Assembly (NCBI GenBank): GCA_018672315.1
Contig: CP076053.1
Span: forward strand, 372,001-436,000
DNA: 64,000 nt
Direction: 5' to 3'
From: Nocardioidaceae bacterium
GTDB lineage: Bacteria > Actinomycetota > Actinomycetes > Propionibacteriales > Nocardioidaceae
Every line of letters begins with the position of its first letter. Position 1 is the first letter of the stretch. Of this stretch, positions 1-8,399 are shown piece by piece. The notes beneath the pieces are model-generated. The model made no database searches. It saw only the letters and a list, made by a program, of their open reading frames with translations, and was not told the origin of the DNA. The position numbers and the translations under genes are program-made.

Positions 1-1215
1 CTGGCGCTGCAGTGCGCGGCACTCGTCCCGGTGCCGCTGGACCCGGTCATGCCCGAGGCGGAGCGGCGCGTACGTCTCGAGGTCACCCGTCCCGTGCTCA
101 CGCTCGACGACCCGGCGGTCGTGCCGGCCGTGCTGGCCGCCGCGCGGGCGCGAGCGGTCGCGCCGGTCCCCCTGAACCGTCCGATGCACTGCACGTCGGG
201 CACCACCGGCGTGCCGAAGGGCGTCTGGTCCGGCCTGCTCGAGGAGGAGGCGGCCCGGGCCCTGGTCGCCGAGGAGCGCGAGACCTGGGGCTTCTCGGCC
301 GACGACGTCAACCTCGTCGTGTCCCCGCTCCACCACTCCGCACCGCTGCGCTTCGCCGTCGGCACCGCCCTGGCGGGCGGCCGCGTGGTGGTGGCGCCGA
401 AGCCGCGCGGCGGCTTCGACCCTGCTGCCGTCACCGCCACGATCGAGAGCGACCGTCCCTCGACGGTCTTCTGCGTGCCCACGCACCTGCAGCGCCTCTT
501 CGAGCACTGGGACGCGCTCCCCGACGGGCCGCCGGACCTGTCGGGCTTCCGCCTGCTCGCCCACGCAGGGGCGCCCTGCCCGCCCGACGTCAAGCGCCGG
601 CTGATCGCGACCTTCCCCGCGGGCTCGACCTGGGAGTTCTACGGCTCCACCGAGGGACAGTTCACGGCCTGCCGCTCCGAGGACTGGCTCGAGCGACCCG
701 GCACCGTGGGGCGCGCCCGGCCCGGCCGTACGCTCAGCGTCGACGAGGACGCCGTGGTCTGGTGCGCGGTGCCCGAGCACGCCCGCTTCAGCTACCTCGG
801 GGACCCCGAGAAGACGGCCGCGGCATGGAAGGACACTCCCGAGGGGCCCGCCTTCACCGTCGGCGACCTCGGCCGGCTCGAGGACGGCTGGCTGTTCCTC
901 GACGCTCGCCGCGAGGACCTGGTCATCTCCGGGGGCGTCAACGTCTACCCCGCCGAGGTCGAGGCGGCGCTGCGAGAGCACGACGGCGTCAGCGACGTGG
1001 CCGTCTTCGGACGGGACGACGCGCGCTGGGGGCAGCGGGTGTGCGCGGCGTACGTCGGCGACGCCGACGCCGGCGACCTCACGGCGTACGCGCGGACGCG
1101 TCTGGCCGCCGCGCAGCGGCCGAAGGAGTGGCACCGGGTCGCGGAGCTCCCGCGTACGCCGACAGGCAAGGTGCAGCGAGCACAGCTGCCGACGCACCTG
1201 GCACTCCCGGACTGA
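1..1215 (+). CDS. AMP-dependent acyl-CoA synthetase/ligase, 5' end outside window
   Basis: The frame is open to base 1, so the true start lies to the left; the GTG at 31 is probably internal. This is an ANL-superfamily adenylate-forming enzyme that activates a carboxylic acid as acyl-AMP and usually transfers it to CoA. The phosphate-binding loop TSGTTGVPKG lies near codons 65-74 and is followed by the YGSTEG motif near codon 214. The C-terminal lid domain is recognisable from GDLGRLEDGWLFLDARREDL and ends with the catalytic lysine motif PRTPTGKVQR. The visible 404 codons lack roughly the first quarter of a usual 500-residue enzyme. The acid substrate cannot be read from the sequence. It converges on rpsA across a strong hairpin. 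Confidence 0.85.
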   Translation: MALQCAALVPVPLDPVMPEAERRVRLEVTRPVLTLDDPAVVPAVLAAARARAVAPVPLNRPMHCTSGTTGVPKGVWSGLLEEEAARALVAEERETWGFSADDVNLVVSPLHHSAPLRFAVGTALAGGRVVVAPKPRGGFDPAAVTATIESDRPSTVFCVPTHLQRLFEHWDALPDGPPDLSGFRLLAHAGAPCPPDVKRRLIATFPAGSTWEFYGSTEGQFTACRSEDWLERPGTVGRARPGRTLSVDEDAVVWCAVPEHARFSYLGDPEKTAAAWKDTPEGPAFTVGDLGRLEDGWLFLDARREDLVISGGVNVYPAEVEAALREHDGVSDVAVFGRDDARWGQRVCAAYVGDADAGDLTAYARTRLAAAQRPKEWHRVAELPRTPTGKVQRAQLPTHLALPD

Positions 1216-1239
1216 GTCGCACCGCCTGGCCCGGACGCG

Positions 1240-1275
1240 CCGCGGGGCGGCACCCGGGTGGGTGCCGCCCCGCGG
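1240..1275. terminator. bidirectional hairpin terminator
   Basis: A perfect 16-bp stem (arms 1240-1255 and 1260-1275) encloses a 4-nt GGGT loop. It lies between the converging acyl-CoA ligase and rpsA genes. There is no T tract on either side, which is common for actinobacterial terminators, so function is inferred from the structure and position. Confidence 0.75.
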
Positions 1276-1303
1276 ACGGTGGTGCTCAGGTGCTGCTGGT
1301 GGC

Positions 1304-2818
1304 TCAGGAACCGCCGCCGGTGAGCTTCTCGCGCAGCGCCTGCAGCGCCTCGTCGGTCGCCAGCGAACCCTCGCTGGAGGACGACGAGCCGGAGCTGGAG
1401 GCCTGGCGCGAGCCCGACTCGGGCTCGCTCGTGCTGCCGCTGTCGCCGCCCGAGCTGTAGGACGTCGCCTCGCCGGCCTCGATCTCGGCCTTCGCGGCGT
1501 CCTTCTGCTGCTGGACGTGCTGCTCCCAGCGGGCGTGCGCCGTGGCGTACTCCGCCTCCCAGGTCGCGCGCTGCTCCTCGAAGCCCTCGCGCCACTCGCC
1601 CGTCTCGGGGTCGAAGCCCTCGGGGTAGACGTAGTTGCCCTGCTCGTCGTAGGTGGCGGTCATGCCGTAGAGCGTCGGGTCGAACTCGTCGACGTCGGTG
1701 GCGACGGCGGTCTCGTTGGCCTGCTTCAGCGACAGCGAGATGCGGCGACGCTCGAGGTCGATGTCGATGATCTTGACCATCACCGAGTCGTTGACCTGCA
1801 CGACCTGCTCGGGGATCTCCACGTGGCGCTCGGCCAGCTCGGAGATGTGCACCAGGCCCTCGATGCCCTCCTCGACGCGGACGAACGAACCGAAGGGCAC
1901 CAGCTTGGTGACCTTGCCGGGAACGATCTGGCCGATCTGGTGGGTGCGGGCGAAGTGCTGCCACGGGTCTTCCTGCGTGGCCTTGAGCGACAGCGACACG
2001 CGCTCGCGGTCCATGTCGACGTCGAGCACCTCGACGGTGACCTCGTCGCCGACGGTGACGACCTCGGAGGGGTGGTCGATGTGCTTCCAGGACAACTCCG
2101 AGACGTGCACGAGGCCGTCGACGCCACCGAGGTCCACGAAGGAGCCGAAGTTGACGATCGAGGACACGACACCCTTGCGGATCTGGCCCTTCTGCAGCTG
2201 GTTGAGGAAGTTCTGGCGGACCTCGGACTGGGTCTGCTCGAGCCAGGCGCGACGCGACAGGACCACGTTGTTGCGGTTCTTGTCGAGCTCGATGATCTTG
2301 GCCTCGATCTCGCGGCCGACGTACGGCTGCAGGTCGCGCACGCGACGCATCTCGACCAGCGAGGCCGGGAGGAAGCCGCGCAGGCCGATGTCGAGGATGA
2401 GGCCGCCCTTGACGACCTCGATGACGGTGCCGGTGACGACGCCGTCCTCCTCCTTGATCTGCTCGATCGTGCCCCACGCGCGCTCGTACTGTGCGCGCTT
2501 CTTGGACAGGATCAGGCGCCCCTCCTTGTCCTCCTTCTGGAGGACGAGCGCCTCGACGGCGTCGCCGACCTCGACGACCTCGTTGGGGTCGACGTCGTGC
2601 TTGATGGACAGCTCGCGCGAGGGGATGACGCCCTCGGTCTTGTAACCGATGTCGAGGAGGACCTCGTCACGGTCGACCTTCACGATGGTGCCTTCGACGA
2701 TGTCGCCGTCGGTGAAGTACTTGATGGTGGCGTCGATCGCCGCCAGGAACTCCTCTTCGCTGCCGATGTCGTTGATCGCGACCTGCGGAGCGTCGGAGGT
2801 GGGGAGGGTGCTCGTCAT
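1304..2818 (-). CDS. rpsA: 30S ribosomal protein S1
   Basis: RpsA binds mRNA on the 30S subunit and helps initiation on structured or leader-poor messages. The 504-residue protein shows four consecutive S1/OB-fold RNA-binding domains at roughly residues 33-105, 120-188, 204-276 and 290-362. Each carries the GFLP/GLVH-type signature, for example VDGLVHVSELSW in domain 3 and IEGLVHISELAER in domain 4. The tail is a Ser/Gly-rich linker (about 450-485) ending in LATDEALQALREKLTG, the conserved actinobacterial C-terminus. Actinobacterial S1 has four domains, against six in E. coli, so the length fits. The ATG start at 2818 directly precedes IGSEEEF-type N-terminal sequence. No close downstream partner is present on this strand. 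Confidence 0.97.
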   Translation of the reverse strand: MTSTLPTSDAPQVAINDIGSEEEFLAAIDATIKYFTDGDIVEGTIVKVDRDEVLLDIGYKTEGVIPSRELSIKHDVDPNEVVEVGDAVEALVLQKEDKEGRLILSKKRAQYERAWGTIEQIKEEDGVVTGTVIEVVKGGLILDIGLRGFLPASLVEMRRVRDLQPYVGREIEAKIIELDKNRNNVVLSRRAWLEQTQSEVRQNFLNQLQKGQIRKGVVSSIVNFGSFVDLGGVDGLVHVSELSWKHIDHPSEVVTVGDEVTVEVLDVDMDRERVSLSLKATQEDPWQHFARTHQIGQIVPGKVTKLVPFGSFVRVEEGIEGLVHISELAERHVEIPEQVVQVNDSVMVKIIDIDLERRRISLSLKQANETAVATDVDEFDPTLYGMTATYDEQGNYVYPEGFDPETGEWREGFEEQRATWEAEYATAHARWEQHVQQQKDAAKAEIEAGEATSYSSGGDSGSTSEPESGSRQASSSGSSSSSEGSLATDEALQALREKLTGGGS

Positions 2819-3035
2819 GGAGTGAATGGTCCTCGAGGGTGGATGGAGTCGTACGTGCGCGCCCGAGCGTCGGTTTCACCGCACGAGGCGGACCCGTCGT
2901 TCCCGCTGCTGCTGAGCGGGAGGACGAGACGGTCCGCACGGAGAGCGCTGCCCCCTACGTCTGGGGCGGCGCAGACTTCTGGCGCACCAGCCAGCGTACG
3001 TCCGCAGGTGGCCGCAGTCCAACCGGCGTCCTCGA

Positions 3036-3068
3036 CGCCGGCTCAGCGCCGGCTCAGCGCCGACTCAG
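3036..3068. repeat. three tandem 11-bp repeats
   Basis: The unit CGCCGGCTCAG occurs at 3036-3046 and 3047-3057, and as CGCCGACTCAG (one mismatch) at 3058-3068. The last copy contains the stop codon of the kinase-like gene on the minus strand (3065-3067). It could be simple slippage; no function is evident. Confidence 0.7.
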
Positions 3069-4000
3069 CGCGGCCGCGCGGGCGGTGACGCGTGCAGGTC
3101 CTCGGTCCCGGCCATCGACTCCAGCAGCCGCAACGCCGTCCGTCCCGCGGGGCTCGCCGGGTCCGCGAGACCGACGAGCGCCGCCAGGTCCGCGGCGCGG
3201 GCGAGGTCCAGCAGCTCCGTCGCGCCGGGCGGGTCCACCAGCCTGACGGTGCCGCGCCAGGAGGTCAGCACGCCCTCGGCGTACGCGCCGGCGACGGGTC
3301 CCTCGGTCTGGCGGAGCAGGGCGCCCAGGTCGCTCCACGGCACGCCGGCGTGGGCGGCCTCCCAGTCGACGACCCCGGTGAGGTCGCCGGTCGCGGCGTC
3401 GAGCAGCACGTTGGCGGGCGTGAGGTCCCCGTGGGAGAGGCACGCTGCTCCCCCCAGGTGGTCCTCGGCGCCCTCGAGCAGCCGTTGGGCCCTGCCGGCC
3501 AGGCGACCGAGGCTGCGCAACCGTGCCGACGGCCAGTCGCTCAGCGCCCCGCGCTCGTACGCGCTCGTCACCGCCGCGACGACCTCGCCGGGAGCCGTCC
3601 CGTCCGGGAAGTCGACGAGCCGCAGGTTGCCGTCGGCGAAGACGCCGCGCCGGAGCATGGGAACCCCGGCGATGCGCGCCGCCGCCCCGCCCATGTGCTC
3701 ACCGGCCGCGCGCAGCACGTGCTCGCTGCCCGCCAGGGTGTCCAGCACGTGCGCGCCGGGGGTCCCGGGCAGCTCCCCGGTGACGAGCAGCCCGGGGGCG
3801 CCGGGGACGGGCGTACGCACCTCGAGGACCTCCGGCACCGGGACCGGTCCCCGCACCAGCCGCAGCACCGCGGCGTCGACCAGCGGCGCCTCCGGGCCCC
3901 TGCTCGCCGAGGCCGCACCGTAGACCCGGACCACGCTGCGCACGCCACCCGCGTCGGCGAGGAAGGTCTCGCCGCTCTCGCCGGCAGGCATCGGCGTCAT
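3065..4000 (-). CDS. aminoglycoside phosphotransferase-family kinase
   Basis: This is a protein-kinase-fold small-molecule phosphotransferase (APH family, PF01636). The catalytic loop SHGDLTPANVLLD gives the Asp and Asn of Brenner's motif, and VVDWEAAHAG supplies the metal-binding acidic residue. The N-terminal lobe is visible as VRVYGAASASRGPEAPLVDAA followed by the hinge LLVTGELPG. I place the start at the ATG at 4000, giving 311 residues. An in-frame ATG at 3991 is an alternative, and the longer open frame up to 4159 runs into the promoter and start of the divergent gene at 4099. Many chromosomal APH-like proteins phosphorylate sugars, choline or other metabolites, so drug resistance should not be assumed. 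Confidence 0.85.
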   Translation of the reverse strand: MTPMPAGESGETFLADAGGVRSVVRVYGAASASRGPEAPLVDAAVLRLVRGPVPVPEVLEVRTPVPGAPGLLVTGELPGTPGAHVLDTLAGSEHVLRAAGEHMGGAAARIAGVPMLRRGVFADGNLRLVDFPDGTAPGEVVAAVTSAYERGALSDWPSARLRSLGRLAGRAQRLLEGAEDHLGGAACLSHGDLTPANVLLDAATGDLTGVVDWEAAHAGVPWSDLGALLRQTEGPVAGAYAEGVLTSWRGTVRLVDPPGATELLDLARAADLAALVGLADPASPAGRTALRLLESMAGTEDLHASPPARPR

Positions 4001-4098
4001 CGTCGCGTCCACGGAGGCGATGCTGGCACGCCGCCCGGGCCCCGCGCGGGCACGGTCAGACCGGTGCGCCGGGACGATCCGTCGCATAGCCTCTGCCC

Positions 4099-4926
4099 AT
4101 GGCCACCCCCGCACGCGGACGCCCCGCCACGCTCCCCGAGGACCGGCGTCCCACGGCACCCGCGCGACTGCGCGACTACGCCCTGATGCCGCTGCGCGTC
4201 GGACGGGCCGTGGGCGACGTGACGTTGGCGCTCGGCGCCCTCGCGGCGCCCGAGGGGCCGATCCGTCGTCCGGGCGGGTACGCCGACCGCACCATGCTCG
4301 TCATCGGTCGCGGCGGGCTGCTCGAGCAGCTGACCCAGGTCGTCACCGACGCGAACGGTCCGATGCGCCTGGCCAACACGATCGCGGACGTCCTGGCGCC
4401 CGGTCGACCGGTCGGCGAGTTCATCGCCGAGGGCGGGCTGCTCGACAACTTCCTCGACGAGGACAGCACCCTGATGCGCCTCATCAAGCCCGGCGGCACG
4501 ATCGAGCAGCTCTTCGCCGAGGGCGGCGCCCTCGACCGGCTGCTGCAGCCGGGCGGCGCCTTCGACCGCCTCATGGCCCCGGACGGCCCCCTGGAGCGGC
4601 TGCTGGAGGAGGACGGCGCCCTCGACCGCATCACCGCCCGCGACGGCCTGCTCGACCGGCTGCTCGAGCCCGGTGGCTTCGTCGAGCGCCTGCTCGAGGA
4701 GGACGGCTTCGCCGAGAAGCTCACCGCGGAGGGCGGCACCCTCGACCAGCTGGTCGCGCTCGGCGAGAAGATCGAGGCCGTCCAGCCCCAGCTCGACGCG
4801 ATCACCGAGATGATCCCCGACCTGCACCACTCCGTCGACGTGCTCAGCCGCTCCGTGGGCCCCCTCGGCGACCTGGCCAACCGCCTGCCGGGCAGCCGCC
4901 GACGCCCGCAGGCCGTCGGCGACTGA
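4099..4926 (+). CDS. hypothetical protein with twelve decapeptide repeats
   Basis: I do not recognise a named family. The 275-residue protein has an N-terminal basic segment, then a weakly hydrophobic stretch near residues 40-52 (VTLALGALAAPEG). From residues 102 to 221 it is an unbroken array of twelve 10-residue repeats of the pattern [GD]G-x-hydrophobic-[DE]-[RQ]-Leu-hydrophobic-x-[EP], for example GGALDRLLQP, DGPLERLLEE and GGFVERLLEE. The array is in perfect register with no insertions. After it comes an amphipathic segment, LGEKIEAVQPQLDAITEMIPDL, that could be coiled coil, and then a basic tail. There is no signal peptide or catalytic motif. A scaffold or membrane-surface role would be a guess. 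Divergent from the kinase-like gene and 13 bp upstream of a methyltransferase. Confidence 0.8.
   Translation: MATPARGRPATLPEDRRPTAPARLRDYALMPLRVGRAVGDVTLALGALAAPEGPIRRPGGYADRTMLVIGRGGLLEQLTQVVTDANGPMRLANTIADVLAPGRPVGEFIAEGGLLDNFLDEDSTLMRLIKPGGTIEQLFAEGGALDRLLQPGGAFDRLMAPDGPLERLLEEDGALDRITARDGLLDRLLEPGGFVERLLEEDGFAEKLTAEGGTLDQLVALGEKIEAVQPQLDAITEMIPDLHHSVDVLSRSVGPLGDLANRLPGSRRRPQAVGD
4402..4761 (+). repeat. 30-bp coding repeat array encoding decapeptides
   Basis: Twelve consecutive 30-bp units encode residues 102-221 of the preceding protein. The DNA units diverge more than the protein pattern (Gly pair or Asp-Gly at positions 1-2, Leu at 7), so selection on the repeat motif is likely and recent slippage is not. 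Confidence 0.75.
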
Positions 4927-4939
4927 CGGGTCGGTCCCG

Positions 4940-5803
4940 ATGGCCCCCGGCGACCCACCGGGCACCCCCCTGGGCAGCAGCAGCGAGGCGTACGCCCCCT
5001 CGGGCCACGCCACCCGCACCGACGTCGACGAGCCCACCTCGCGGCGGGCGAACCGCAGCGAGTGGGACGCCTACGCCGACGAGTACCAGCAGCTCCACGG
5101 ACCCTTCCTCGGCGACGCCGGGTTCGTGTGGTCGCCCGAGGGGGTGACCGAGGCCGAGCTCGGCACGCTCGGACCGCGCGCGGAGATGGCCGGCCGGCGC
5201 ATCCTCGAGGTCGGGTGCGGTGCCGCGCAGTGCGCGCGGTGGCTCACCGACCAGGGCGCGTACGCCGTGGGGCTCGACCTCTCACGCCGTCAGCTGCAGC
5301 ATGCGCGTCGACTCGACGACGCGACCGGGACGGTCGTCCCGCTGGTCGAGGCGACCGGCACCCACCTGCCGTTCGGCGACCGGACCTTCGACGCGGCCTT
5401 CTCCGCCTTCGGGGTGCTGCAGTTCGTCGCCGACGCCGACGCCGCGGTGCGCGAGGTGGCCCGCGTGCTGCGACCGGGCGGACGCTTCGCCTTCTCCGTG
5501 ACCCACCCGACCCGCTGGGCCATGCCGGACGACCCCGGTGCCGACGGCCTCCGCGTCACGATGAGCTACTTCGACCGCACGCCCTACGTCGAGACCGACG
5601 ACCAGGGGCGGCCGACGTACGTCGAGCACCACCGCACCCTCGGGGACTGGGTCGCCCTGCTGGCCGACCACGGCTTCGGTCTGCTGCGCCTGGTGGAGCC
5701 GGAGTGGCCCGAGGGCCTGGACCGCGAGTGGGGTGGCTGGGGGCCCACGCGGGGGGCGCTAGTCCCCGGCACGGCGATCTTCGTCGCCGACCTGCGGCGC
5801 TGA
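4940..5803 (+). CDS. class I SAM-dependent methyltransferase
   Basis: This is a Rossmann-fold methyltransferase of the Methyltransf_11 type. Motif I, ILEVGCGAAQCARWL (about residues 77-91), binds S-adenosylmethionine. The acidic residue of motif II is in VGLDLSRRQLQHA, and the post-motif segment FDAAFSAFGVLQFV and the strand ending RVLRPGGRFAFSV are typical. The substrate is unknown. The C-terminal half, with SYFDRTPYVETDDQGRPTYVEHHRTLGDW, resembles actinobacterial methyltransferases often annotated near cell-envelope genes. The ATG at 4940 gives 287 residues with a disordered, proline-rich N-terminus; a later start is possible because the conserved part begins near residue 40. It could be co-transcribed with the repeat protein and the flippase 34 bp downstream. 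Confidence 0.85.
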   Translation: MAPGDPPGTPLGSSSEAYAPSGHATRTDVDEPTSRRANRSEWDAYADEYQQLHGPFLGDAGFVWSPEGVTEAELGTLGPRAEMAGRRILEVGCGAAQCARWLTDQGAYAVGLDLSRRQLQHARRLDDATGTVVPLVEATGTHLPFGDRTFDAAFSAFGVLQFVADADAAVREVARVLRPGGRFAFSVTHPTRWAMPDDPGADGLRVTMSYFDRTPYVETDDQGRPTYVEHHRTLGDWVALLADHGFGLLRLVEPEWPEGLDREWGGWGPTRGALVPGTAIFVADLRR

Positions 5804-5837
5804 GTCCCGCCACCCGGCGCCGGCCGGTCTCCTCCGT

Positions 5838-7184
5838 ATGCTCGCGCGCGTGCCCGCCCGCCCCGCTCCCCCCTCGCTCGCCGCGGTGAGGCGATGGCTC
5901 GTGGGGGGCTCGGCCATCGCCGCCGCCATCGCGGTCATGAACCTCACGACGTACGGCTTCACCGTGCTCGCCGCCCGTTTCCTCGGGCCCGAGGAGTACG
6001 GCCAGCTCGGCTCCCTCATGGGGTTGCTCCTGGTGCTGAGCGTCGTCTCCCTCGGCCTGCAGGCCACGGCCGCACGACGGCTCGCCGCCCACCCCGAGCA
6101 GGCGGCCCCGTTGGAGTCCGCCGTAGTTCGCGCCACCTGGCGGGCCGCCGCCCTGCTCGGCGTCGCGCTGCTCGTGGTCAGCCCCCTGGTGGAGCGCCTG
6201 CTGCGGCTGGAGACCCCGCTCAGCGCGGTGCTGCTGGCCGCGGCGGCCGTGCCGCTCACCGTGATGGGCGGTCAGGCGGGCCTGCTGCAGGGCGAGAAGC
6301 GCTGGGCGCCGCTGTCCTTCCTCTACGTCGCCGCCGGCACGGGCCGGCTGGTGCTCGGGCTCGGCGGGGTCGCGCTGACCGGCACCACGGCAGGCGCGAT
6401 GGCCGGCGTCGCGCTGGGCGGGCTCGCCCCGGTCGCCGTGGGTTGGTGGGGGCTGCGTGCGCGGCAGCCACGCGAGGCCGACGCCGCACCCTCGGGAGAG
6501 CCCCCCGCGACGCGCGAGGTGCTGGTCGAGATCACCCAGTCCTCCCACGCCCTGCTCGCGTTCTTCGTGCTGAGCAACCTCGACGTGGTGATCGCGCGGG
6601 CCGTGCTGGACGACCGGCTCTCCGGCCTCTACGCCGCGGGCCTCATCATGACCAAGGCGGTGCTGTTCCTGCCGCAGTTCGTCGTCGTGGTGGTGTTCCC
6701 GTCGCTGACCGACGCCGCGTCACGACGACGGCTCTTCCTGCCCGCGCTCACCGCCGTGCTCGGGATCGGGGTGGTCACCACCCTCGGGGTGCTCGCGCTG
6801 CCGGGACTCGCGGTGACCTTCGTCGGCGGCGGGGCGTACGACGACCTGCGCGGCCTGCTCTGGCTCTTCGCGGCGCTCGGCACCGTGCTGGCGATGCTGC
6901 AGCTGATCGTCTACCAGGTGCTGGCGCAGCGGTCCCACCGTCGCGTGCTGCTGATCTGGGCCGCCGTCGCCGTGCTGACGCCCGCAGCCGCGCTCACCGC
7001 CGGCGGGGTGACCGGACTCGTGGCGCTCGTGACGGGCGTCGACGTGGCGCTGCTGGCGCTGCTGGTCGTGCTGGTGGTGCGGGCCGACGCCCCGCCGCGC
7101 GGCGGGGAGCACGGACGCGTACGCGCCCCGGCGGCCCCCGAGCCGGAGCCTGCGCCGGCGGCTCCCCGCTCCTCGGAGGAGTGA
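5838..7184 (+). CDS. polysaccharide flippase-like membrane protein (MOP superfamily)
   Basis: A 448-residue integral membrane protein with about 12 hydrophobic segments, resembling polysaccharide biosynthesis/oligosaccharide flippases of the MATE-like MOP superfamily. The N-terminal FLGPEEYGQLGSLMGLL matches the family pattern R-x-LGPxEYG. The central stretch VISNLDVVIARAVLDD-like (VLSNLDVVIARAVLDDRLSG) and GLYAAGLIMTKAVLFLPQ matches the conserved helix that senses lipid-linked sugars. The C-terminal 40 residues are Pro/Ala-rich and cytoplasmic. It probably moves lipid-linked glycans, and the neighbouring mannosyltransferase-like gene supports an envelope-glycan context. Substrate is unknown. 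Confidence 0.8.
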   Translation: MLARVPARPAPPSLAAVRRWLVGGSAIAAAIAVMNLTTYGFTVLAARFLGPEEYGQLGSLMGLLLVLSVVSLGLQATAARRLAAHPEQAAPLESAVVRATWRAAALLGVALLVVSPLVERLLRLETPLSAVLLAAAAVPLTVMGGQAGLLQGEKRWAPLSFLYVAAGTGRLVLGLGGVALTGTTAGAMAGVALGGLAPVAVGWWGLRARQPREADAAPSGEPPATREVLVEITQSSHALLAFFVLSNLDVVIARAVLDDRLSGLYAAGLIMTKAVLFLPQFVVVVVFPSLTDAASRRRLFLPALTAVLGIGVVTTLGVLALPGLAVTFVGGGAYDDLRGLLWLFAALGTVLAMLQLIVYQVLAQRSHRRVLLIWAAVAVLTPAAALTAGGVTGLVALVTGVDVALLALLVVLVVRADAPPRGGEHGRVRAPAAPEPEPAPAAPRSSEE

Positions 7185-7227
7185 GCGGAGGCCCCGCCGG
7201 ACCGGGCGCGGGCGCCGGGGACGTCGC

Positions 7228-8388
7228 TCACGGCGGGCCGGTGCCGGTCATCCAGACGGCCGTGTAGGCGACGTGGGCCGCGGCGACCGCACCGAGCACG
7301 GCCCATCGCGTACGCCCTGGTCGGGTCGCCAGCCAGGCCGCGGGCGGCAGGAGGAGCCCCACCGCGGGGATCAGGTAGCGCGGCTTGGAGCCGAAGTAGC
7401 CCGAGGTGGTGAAGGCGAGCACGACGATCACCGCGGTCACCACCAGCAGGGGCCACGGGTACGGCGGCCGCGCCAGCCTCGCCGTCAGCACGAGCACCGC
7501 CAGCGTCGCGGCGAGGAGGACCACCGCGACGGCGACACCGGCGGGACCCGCCGCGAACCGCTCCCCGAGGAACCCGACGTAGGCCAGCCCTCCGTCGAAG
7601 GAGTTCTGCCACCCCTCGGTCACCTCGAGGTAGCCCAGCGGCTGCCCCACCTGCCCCGCGACGTACGCCGGGTGGGCCAGCGTCGCGACGACCAGGAGCA
7701 GCCCGGCGAGCAGGGCCTCCGGACGACCAGGACGACGGGCCTCGGGCCACGGGCTGGTCGTACGTCCTGCGACGGCGAGCACGGCGACGAGACCGACCGC
7801 CAGCGCGACGGCGACCCCTGTGGGTCGGGTCAGCACCGCCGCCGCGGCCAGCGTCGCCGCCGGGAGGAGCCGACCCCGCAGCACGAACCACACCGACCAG
7901 ACGAGCACGGCGGTGAACAGCGACTCCGTGTACGCCATCGTCTGCACCGAAGCACTCGGCAGGCAGGCCCACAGCAGCACCGCGACCGTCGCCGCACGGG
8001 GCGAGAGGACGCGGCGGGTCAGCACGAAGATGCCGGCCGCTGCGACGGGCGCGCACAGCACGGCCAGCAGCAGCCCCGCCCGGGCGTACGGCAGGCCCAG
8101 CAGGTCGCCGAGCACCCTCTCGAGCGCGGGCAGCAGCGGGAAGAACGCGTAGTCGGAGAGGACCCGGCCGTCGGCCGCCACCACCACGTCGCCGTAGCCG
8201 TCACGGGCGATGCCGGCGTACCACTGCCCGTCCCAGGCCAGCAGCGTCGCGATGAGTCCCCGGGAGGCGGGGACCCCGTCGGGGTCCCGCAGCGCGATCG
8301 CGACCGCGACGGCGGCGAGGGCCGCGACCTTGACCGCCGCGTACGCCCCGAGCGCGGCGACGAGGCCGCCGCCGCGGCGCGAGGCCAC
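7228..8388 (-). CDS. PIG-V/GT39-like integral membrane mannosyltransferase
   Basis: A 386-residue polytopic membrane protein with about nine hydrophobic segments. The first extracytoplasmic loop contains LLAWDGQWYAGIARDGYG followed by YAFFPLLPALER. This is the WDxxWY...FPLxP arrangement of GPI mannosyltransferase-2-like/GT-C enzymes, in which the Asp is the presumed catalytic base acting on a polyprenyl-phosphate sugar donor. I set the start at the GTG at 8388, which is 12 bp downstream of the polA stop codon (8400-8402) on the same strand, so the two genes are probably co-transcribed. The sugar and acceptor are not evident; mannosylation of envelope lipids or proteins is the usual role in actinobacteria. 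Confidence 0.8.
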   Translation of the reverse strand: MASRRGGGLVAALGAYAAVKVAALAAVAVAIALRDPDGVPASRGLIATLLAWDGQWYAGIARDGYGDVVVAADGRVLSDYAFFPLLPALERVLGDLLGLPYARAGLLLAVLCAPVAAAGIFVLTRRVLSPRAATVAVLLWACLPSASVQTMAYTESLFTAVLVWSVWFVLRGRLLPAATLAAAAVLTRPTGVAVALAVGLVAVLAVAGRTTSPWPEARRPGRPEALLAGLLLVVATLAHPAYVAGQVGQPLGYLEVTEGWQNSFDGGLAYVGFLGERFAAGPAGVAVAVVLLAATLAVLVLTARLARPPYPWPLLVVTAVIVVLAFTTSGYFGSKPRYLIPAVGLLLPPAAWLATRPGRTRWAVLGAVAAAHVAYTAVWMTGTGPP

Positions 8389-8399
8389 GCGGTCGACCG

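Noticed and set aside
3065-4000. Antibiotic resistance gene call for the APH-family kinase
   Set aside because: The fold is clear, but nothing in sequence or context indicates a drug substrate. Such kinases are common housekeeping genes in actinobacteria.
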